Assembly: GCA_902514745.1 (NCBI GenBank)
Contig: CABXRX010000005.1
Span: forward strand, 1 to 41,783
DNA from: an uncultured Pelagibacteraceae bacterium
Lineage (GTDB): Bacteria > Pseudomonadota > Alphaproteobacteria > Pelagibacterales > Pelagibacteraceae
Length of the DNA: 41,783 bases
Direction of reading: 5' to 3'
Positions 36,330 through 41,783 of this stretch are shown one piece after another. The translations under genes were made by a program, and so were the position numbers. The notes under the pieces were generated by a model. It had not been told where the DNA came from, ran no database searches, and saw only the letters and a program-made list of their open reading frames with translations. The first letter of the stretch is position 1. The number at the start of each line of letters is the position of its first letter.

Positions 36330-38774
36330 CTATATATTCTTAAAGTTAAGATTTTTTAGAGGCTTTAGCAGTAATTCTACAGGGTATTTTTTCTTTTCAA
36401 TTTCAATATAAAGACTTTTACCAACTAATTGTTCGTTGGAAAATTCAGAATTTATATAACCAAATGATAAATTTTTATTATAATTAAATGAGTAGTTTCC
36501 TGATGTTGTTTTTCCAATAATTTTATTTTCTAAATAAATTGGTTCTTCATGTAGTAAAAGTGGTTTTCCAGGAATATTATCTTTCAAAACAAACATGATA
36601 AATCTTCTGTCTAATTTTTGATCTCTTATTTTAAGCAATTTTTCTTTTCCTATAAAGTCAAATGGTTTTTTATAACTAATTGCAAAGTTTAAACTTGCTT
36701 GATATTGATTTTCCTCAGGAGAGATATCGTGTCCCCAATGTAAAAAACCACTTTCCATTCTCATTGTATCCATAGCGTGAGCACCACAATGAGTAAGTTT
36801 AAAATTTTTTCCAACTTCAATAATTAAATCATATATTTCTTTTCCATTTTCTCTTTTAATATAAAGCTCGTATCCAAGCTCACCCACATAAGATAATCTT
36901 TGCACCCAAACATTTATTGATTGTATTTTTATATTTTTACTTGTAGCAAATTTAAAATTTTCATTAGACAAATCTTCATTAGTAATTTTTGATAATAATT
37001 CTCTACTTTTTGGTCCAAAAATTCCTAAACAAATAAATTCATCTGTTACATCTTTAAATTGAAGATCATTAGATAGATGTTTAAGTATATGTGCTTTATC
37101 ATGTGTTCTAACAGTTGCTGAACTTATTATTCTAAAATAATTTTTTTCAAGACAAACAACTGTTAAGTCAGTTTCAATTCCTGCTCCTTCATTGAGCATA
37201 TGAGTATACGTACATTTTCCAATTTCATTTTTAATATTTGCTGTACACAACCTTTGTAATTCTTCGTAAGCTTTATCACCTTTAATTTCATATTTAGAAA
37301 ATGGAGAAAGCTCAAATAAACCAACGTTTTCAATTGTATTTTTACATTCATGTTTAACCGATGGATACCAATTTTGATAATTAAAACTATATTCATATTC
37401 AGGGGTAGCATCACCTAATGCAAACCACATTGGTCTTTCGTATTCGCCTGACTGACCAAAACATGCTCCAGCTTTTTTTAATTCATTGTGATAAGGAAGT
37501 AATTTTTGATCTCTTGATGTATTATGTTGTTTATATGGCCAATGCATTCCATATAAGTCACCTAAAGTTTCTGTAACTCTATTCATTATAAATTTTTTTG
37601 AGGAATGGAATTGTTGAAATCTTTTTATATCTAAAGAATTTAGATCTTCATTCATATATCCATTAATCATCCATTCTGCTGTAACTCTACCCGCTCCTCC
37701 TGAACTTGCTATTCCAATGCTATTAAACCCACAGCACGTAAATAAATTTGTAACTTCAGAAGTTTCACCTAATAAATATTGTGTATCTGGTGTAAAAGAC
37801 TCGGGTCCTGAAAAAAATTTTCTAATCCCTGCCTTTTCCAATATTGGTAGTCTTTTAAATGATTTTTCTAAATAAGGTTCAAAATGATCAAAATCATCAG
37901 GAAATTCTCCAAAAGAAAAATCATTTGGAACTATTCCTTTTTCTTTAAAAGCATTTTTTGCACCTGGCTCAAAAATACCAACTAGCATTTTGCCAGCATC
38001 TTCCTTTAGATAAAGACAATCATTATAATCCCTAAGTACTGGAAGATCTTTTGTTAGATCTTTTATAGGTTCAGTTATTATATAAAAATGCTCATTTGGA
38101 TATAAAGGCACACTTACCCCTATATCTTCGCCAATTTGTCTGGACCACATTCCAGTTGCAAGCACTACATAATTACATTCTATTTTACCTTCTGATGTCT
38201 CTACGCCAATTATTCTATTATTTTTTATTAATATTTTAATAACAGGTGTTTTTTCAAATATTTGAACACCCTCCATTCTAGCAGCCCTAGCTAAAACATT
38301 AGTTACACCAACTGGATCTGCTTGGCCATCTTTTGGCATGTATACTCCACCTAAAATATCCTTATTATTGATTGCTGGATATAAATCTTTAACTTTTTGC
38401 TTGTCTAAAATTTCTACATCGACATCAAAAAGTTGTGCTGAAGTTGCCTGTCTTAATAATTCTTGAAGTCGTGCTTTTGAACTAGCAACTGTAATTGCAC
38501 CATTTTGTTTTAAACCAGTTGAAAGTTCAGTTTTTTTTTCAAGTTCTTTATAAAGATTTAGAGAATATTTTCTCAACTTTGTAATGGTTGCTGTTGCTCC
38601 CAGTTGCCCAAGTAGACCCGCAGCATGCCAAGTAGTTCCAGATGTTAATTGATCTCTTTCAAGAAGTATTGTGTCTTTCCATCCATATTTTGCTAAATGA
38701 TAAGCAACTGAACAACCAGCGACACCTCCACCAATAACAACAACTTTAGTGCTGCTTGGTAAAGTTTTTTTCAT
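36330..38774 (-). CDS. FAD-dependent dimethylglycine/sarcosine dehydrogenase-type protein (FAD oxidoreductase plus GcvT domains)
   Basis: VVVIGGGVAGCSVAYHLAKYGWKDTILLERDQLTSGTTWHAAGLLGQL; FNSIGIASSGGAGRVTAEWM; GcvT-like VQRLSYVGELGYELYI; GAHAMDTMRMESGFLHWGHD. Confidence 0.92.
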   Translation of the reverse strand: MKKTLPSSTKVVVIGGGVAGCSVAYHLAKYGWKDTILLERDQLTSGTTWHAAGLLGQLGATATITKLRKYSLNLYKELEKKTELSTGLKQNGAITVASSKARLQELLRQATSAQLFDVDVEILDKQKVKDLYPAINNKDILGGVYMPKDGQADPVGVTNVLARAARMEGVQIFEKTPVIKILIKNNRIIGVETSEGKIECNYVVLATGMWSRQIGEDIGVSVPLYPNEHFYIITEPIKDLTKDLPVLRDYNDCLYLKEDAGKMLVGIFEPGAKNAFKEKGIVPNDFSFGEFPDDFDHFEPYLEKSFKRLPILEKAGIRKFFSGPESFTPDTQYLLGETSEVTNLFTCCGFNSIGIASSGGAGRVTAEWMINGYMNEDLNSLDIKRFQQFHSSKKFIMNRVTETLGDLYGMHWPYKQHNTSRDQKLLPYHNELKKAGACFGQSGEYERPMWFALGDATPEYEYSFNYQNWYPSVKHECKNTIENVGLFELSPFSKYEIKGDKAYEELQRLCTANIKNEIGKCTYTHMLNEGAGIETDLTVVCLEKNYFRIISSATVRTHDKAHILKHLSNDLQFKDVTDEFICLGIFGPKSRELLSKITNEDLSNENFKFATSKNIKIQSINVWVQRLSYVGELGYELYIKRENGKEIYDLIIEVGKNFKLTHCGAHAMDTMRMESGFLHWGHDISPEENQYQASLNFAISYKKPFDFIGKEKLLKIRDQKLDRRFIMFVLKDNIPGKPLLLHEEPIYLENKIIGKTTSGNYSFNYNKNLSFGYINSEFSNEQLVGKSLYIEIEKKKYPVELLLKPLKNLNFKNI

Positions 38775-38778
38775 TTAA

Positions 38779-39897
38779 TTAGATTTTGATTGCCTCTTCT
38801 GGTGCAACATAATCGTGCCCAAATACGTCTGCAACTGCTTTATAAGTCACATGACCTTTGTGAACATTTAATCCTGCTAAAAAGTTTTTGTCTTCACCTA
38901 AAGCTTTTTGATAACCTTTGTTAGCTAGTTTTACTAAATATGGAAGAGTTGCTTGATTTAATGCAAGTGTAGAGGTTCTTGGAACTCCACCAGGCATATT
39001 TGCTACACAATAATGAACCACATCATCAACTATATACGTTGGGTCCCCATGAGTTGTTGGCTTACTAGTTTCAACACATCCACCTTGATCAATAGCTACA
39101 TCAACTATTACTGATCCACGTTTCATAGTTTTAATCATTTCTTTTGTTATTAATTTTGGTGCTTCTGCTCCAGGAATTAAAACTCCTCCAACTAATAGAT
39201 CTGCTTTAGTGACTAATTTATTTAAATCTATTTTATCACTTTGCTCTGGGATTATTTTATCACCAAACATTTCAACAAGTTGTTTTAACCTTGTTTCAGA
39301 CTTATCAACAATATAAACTTTTGCTTGCATGCCTGTTGCGATTATAGCTGCATTCTCTCCTACTACTCCACCTCCAAGAATTAATACATTTGCTGGCTCA
39401 CCGCCTGGTGCTCCTCCTAATAATACTCCTCTACCTTTTTGATTTTTCTCTAAACAATGTGCGCCTGCTTGAACAGACATCCTACCAGCTACAGCACTCA
39501 TAGGTGCTAGTAAAGGTAATCTACCATTGTCATCCGTTACAGTTTCATAGGCTATGCTAATACTTTTAGTTTTAATAAGTCCCTCTGTTAATTCTTTAGC
39601 CGCTGCTAAATGTAAATAAGTATAGACAATTTGGTTTTCTCTAATCATGTCTACTTCAACTTTTTGAGGTTCTTTAACTTTAACTATAATTTCTGCATCA
39701 TTAAAAATATCTACTGCACTACTTGCTATTTTTGCACCAGCATTTTTGTATTGCTCATTTTCAAAACCAGCTTCAAATCCACCATTATTTTCAACAATTA
39801 CCTCGTGACCTTCTGAAACTAATGTTTTAACACTGTCGGGCGTAAGTCCTATTCTATTTTCTTGAGGTTTAATTTCCTTAGGTACGCCTATCTTCAT
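38779..39897 (-). CDS. ald: Alanine dehydrogenase
   Basis: MKIGVPKEIKPQENRIGLTPDSVKTLVSEGHEVIVE; GGVVGENAAIIATGMQAKVYIVDKS; VHYCVANMPGGVPRTSTLALNQATLPY. Confidence 0.96.
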   Translation of the reverse strand: MKIGVPKEIKPQENRIGLTPDSVKTLVSEGHEVIVENNGGFEAGFENEQYKNAGAKIASSAVDIFNDAEIIVKVKEPQKVEVDMIRENQIVYTYLHLAAAKELTEGLIKTKSISIAYETVTDDNGRLPLLAPMSAVAGRMSVQAGAHCLEKNQKGRGVLLGGAPGGEPANVLILGGGVVGENAAIIATGMQAKVYIVDKSETRLKQLVEMFGDKIIPEQSDKIDLNKLVTKADLLVGGVLIPGAEAPKLITKEMIKTMKRGSVIVDVAIDQGGCVETSKPTTHGDPTYIVDDVVHYCVANMPGGVPRTSTLALNQATLPYLVKLANKGYQKALGEDKNFLAGLNVHKGHVTYKAVADVFGHDYVAPEEAIKI

Positions 39898-39933
39898 AAA
39901 GCTTCTTTCTTTATTATTGCTTATAAAAACTAA

Positions 39934-41280
39934 TTAGTTTTTTTGGTTTTTTTGATAGTTAGTGATGCCTGTTCTTAGTTTATCAATAATTTCATCAATA
40001 TGTTTTTCTTCACAGATGAATTGTGGAGCAATAATTAAACAATCACCTGTTGCTTTAAAGTTTACTCCTGCTTCATAACAAGCCTTAAAACATTCGTAAC
40101 CTGCTTTACCTGGTTTAGTGTTTAATTTCATGTCTATACCACCCATCATTCCATATCCTCTTATATTATCCACAGACTCCAAATCTTGAAGTGAAAATAA
40201 ACCTTTTTGGAAATATGGAGCTAAGTTTTTAGCTCTATTGAAAATATCGTCCTTTTCAAAAATATCTTGAACAGCTAAAGCAGCAGCTACTGCAACAGGA
40301 ATTCCTGAATAAGTATATCCATGAAATAATTCAACTGCACCAGTTGGTGAAGCATCCATTACTGCATCATAAATATCATCATGACATGCAACAACACCCA
40401 TTGGAACAACTCCATTAGTTGTAGCTTTTGCCATTGTCATAATATCTGGCGTTACACCAAACTCATGTGCTCCAAACTTAGAACCCGTTCTGCCCCAGCC
40501 AGTAATTACTTCATCAAAAATTAAAAGTATTCCATGTTTATCACAAATCTCTCTTAGCTTTTGCAGATATCCTTTTGGTGGAACTAAAGTGCCTGTTGAT
40601 CCTGCAATTGGTTCCACGATACAAGCTGCAATATTTTCACCCCCAAAGTTTGCACAAATAGTTTCTAAATCATTTGCTAAATAATCACCAGTTTCTGGTT
40701 GACCACTTACAAATTTATGTTCTGGTAAATGAGTGTGTCTAATGTGTTGAACACCTGGCATTAAAATGCTGGCAAATGTTTTAACATTATTTACCATGCC
40801 GCCAACAGATACACAGCCAATATTCATTCCATGATATCCACGTTCTCTACCTACAAATCTAAATCTTTGTGCATCCCCTTTTGCTCTGTGATAAGCGACA
40901 GCAATTTTAATTGCAGTTTCAACTGCAGTTGATCCACAAATTGTAAAAAACATTTTATTTAAATCACCTGGAGTATGTTTTGAAATTTTTGAAGCTAACT
41001 CAAAAGAACCACCAAAACCTTGTTGGAAAGGTTGAGCATAGTCTAAAGTTTCTAGCTGTTTTGTAACTGCTTCTGTAATTTCTTTTCTTCCATGTCCTAA
41101 TGGATTACAAAATAACCCTGAACTCGCATCAATTTGTGTTTTACCATGATGTGTTTTTAAATATACACCCTTCGCTTCAGTAATTAACCTTGGATTTGCT
41201 TTGAAATCTTTATTAGACGTAAAAGGCATCCAGTGTTCATTTAATGAATTTGGTACTGAAGTTCTATTTTCTGAGCTCAT
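39934..41280 (-). CDS. Class III aminotransferase (omega-amino acid/beta-alanine/taurine:pyruvate transaminase type)
   Basis: EHWMPFTSNKDFKANPRLI; FDEVITGWGRTGSKFGAHEFGVTPDIMTMAKATTNGVVPMG. Confidence 0.92.
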   Translation of the reverse strand: MSSENRTSVPNSLNEHWMPFTSNKDFKANPRLITEAKGVYLKTHHGKTQIDASSGLFCNPLGHGRKEITEAVTKQLETLDYAQPFQQGFGGSFELASKISKHTPGDLNKMFFTICGSTAVETAIKIAVAYHRAKGDAQRFRFVGRERGYHGMNIGCVSVGGMVNNVKTFASILMPGVQHIRHTHLPEHKFVSGQPETGDYLANDLETICANFGGENIAACIVEPIAGSTGTLVPPKGYLQKLREICDKHGILLIFDEVITGWGRTGSKFGAHEFGVTPDIMTMAKATTNGVVPMGVVACHDDIYDAVMDASPTGAVELFHGYTYSGIPVAVAAALAVQDIFEKDDIFNRAKNLAPYFQKGLFSLQDLESVDNIRGYGMMGGIDMKLNTKPGKAGYECFKACYEAGVNFKATGDCLIIAPQFICEEKHIDEIIDKLRTGITNYQKNQKN

Positions 41281-41473
41281 ATAAGTTTCTCTCTATATAT
41301 TATTTTAATTTTCTAATTTTAAATCTACGGCCTCTTTAGACTAAAATAAATACATTAAAAGAATAATATTGACACAACTATAGATTGTAAAGTTTGATAC
41401 TTTTTTTGTTTTACATCCCTTTAAAATTGAATTTTAATAAGTCTAATTTAATTAAATTAACTAAGGGGAATAA

Positions 41474-41783
41474 ATGAAAAAAATATTAAGTTTTATTCTT
41501 GGATCAATCGTTGCTCTTAACCTTTCTATTTCAGTTGCAAACTCTGCAGCTAAAGAAGTAAGAGTTGCATTCTTTCTAGAATGGCCAACGCCAAACCAAG
41601 AAGATAAAGTAAAAGGAATATATGAAAAAGCTCTGGGTGTTCCAGTAAAATGGACTAACTTTTCAAATGGTGGTGCTATGACTGACGCTATGTTAGCTGG
41701 TGACATTGATATTTCTTACTCACAAGGTTTAGTGCCTTTTATCAATGCTGTAAAATCTAATGCACCATTGAAACTTGTAGATA
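41474..41783 (+). CDS. TauA-like ABC transporter periplasmic binding protein (3' end truncated by window edge)
   Basis: ATG at 41474 preceded by AAGGGG. MKKILSFILGSIVALNLSISVANSAAKEVRVAFFLEWPTPNQEDKVKGIYEKALGVPVKWTNFSNGGAMTDAMLAGDIDISYSQGLVPFINAVKSNAPLKLVD. Absent from the ORF track. Confidence 0.85.
   Translation, partial: MKKILSFILGSIVALNLSISVANSAAKEVRVAFFLEWPTPNQEDKVKGIYEKALGVPVKWTNFSNGGAMTDAMLAGDIDISYSQGLVPFINAVKSNAPLKLVD

Noticed and set aside
40166-40174. Second TTATCCACA DnaA box
   Set aside because: Located within the aminotransferase coding sequence; single chance match likely.
41369-41401. Sigma70-like promoter (TTGACA) upstream of the TauA-like gene
   Set aside because: Good -35, but no convincing -10 at proper spacing; too uncertain to list as a feature.
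41461-41706. Minus-strand 81-aa ORF
   Set aside because: Antisense to the truncated TauA-like gene, which has a start, RBS-like sequence and signal peptide.
1-41783. CRISPR arrays, prophage, IS elements, toxin-antitoxin or restriction systems
   Set aside because: No direct-repeat arrays, transposase/integrase motifs or defence-type proteins were recognised on either strand.

Overview
AT-rich, tightly packed bacterial chromosomal window with about 44 genes and many overlapping or convergent gene ends. Gene content and composition suggest a SAR11/Pelagibacter-like alphaproteobacterium (inference). I found no CRISPR array, rRNA, phage, transposase or IS element. Two edge genes are truncated and missing from the ORF track: a class I ribonucleotide reductase alpha subunit at the left end (minus strand) and a TauA-like periplasmic binding protein at the right end (plus strand). 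One tRNA (CAT anticodon, elongator Met-like) is present. Main blocks: (i) phosphohexomutase, HIT, TauE, DusA, RpoZ and MFS genes; (ii) a TctABC transporter with an AbrB-type membrane protein; (iii) a polar amino acid ABC transporter with no local ATPase, ending in a PhyH dioxygenase, directly downstream of a fused SpeD-SpeE gene and a class II aldolase; (iv) TrpB2-like plus DUF1015; (v) mtnP, mtnA, apt, a second phosphoribosyltransferase and guaC; (vi) a dimethylglycine/sarcosine dehydrogenase-type enzyme, alanine dehydrogenase and an omega-amino acid transaminase next to the TauA-like gene. Most interesting leads: a scattered polyamine/MTA-recycling set resembling the DHAP shunt; a TrpB2-DUF1015 pair that may be an O-phosphoserine module; an uncharacterised secreted HEXXH protein; hairpins directly after the binding-protein gene in two transport operons, one spanning the tctB start codon; an orphan terminator-like hairpin that may end a small RNA; and a 680-aa SHOCT-containing exported protein. 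All product calls come from reading motifs by eye, with no database search.
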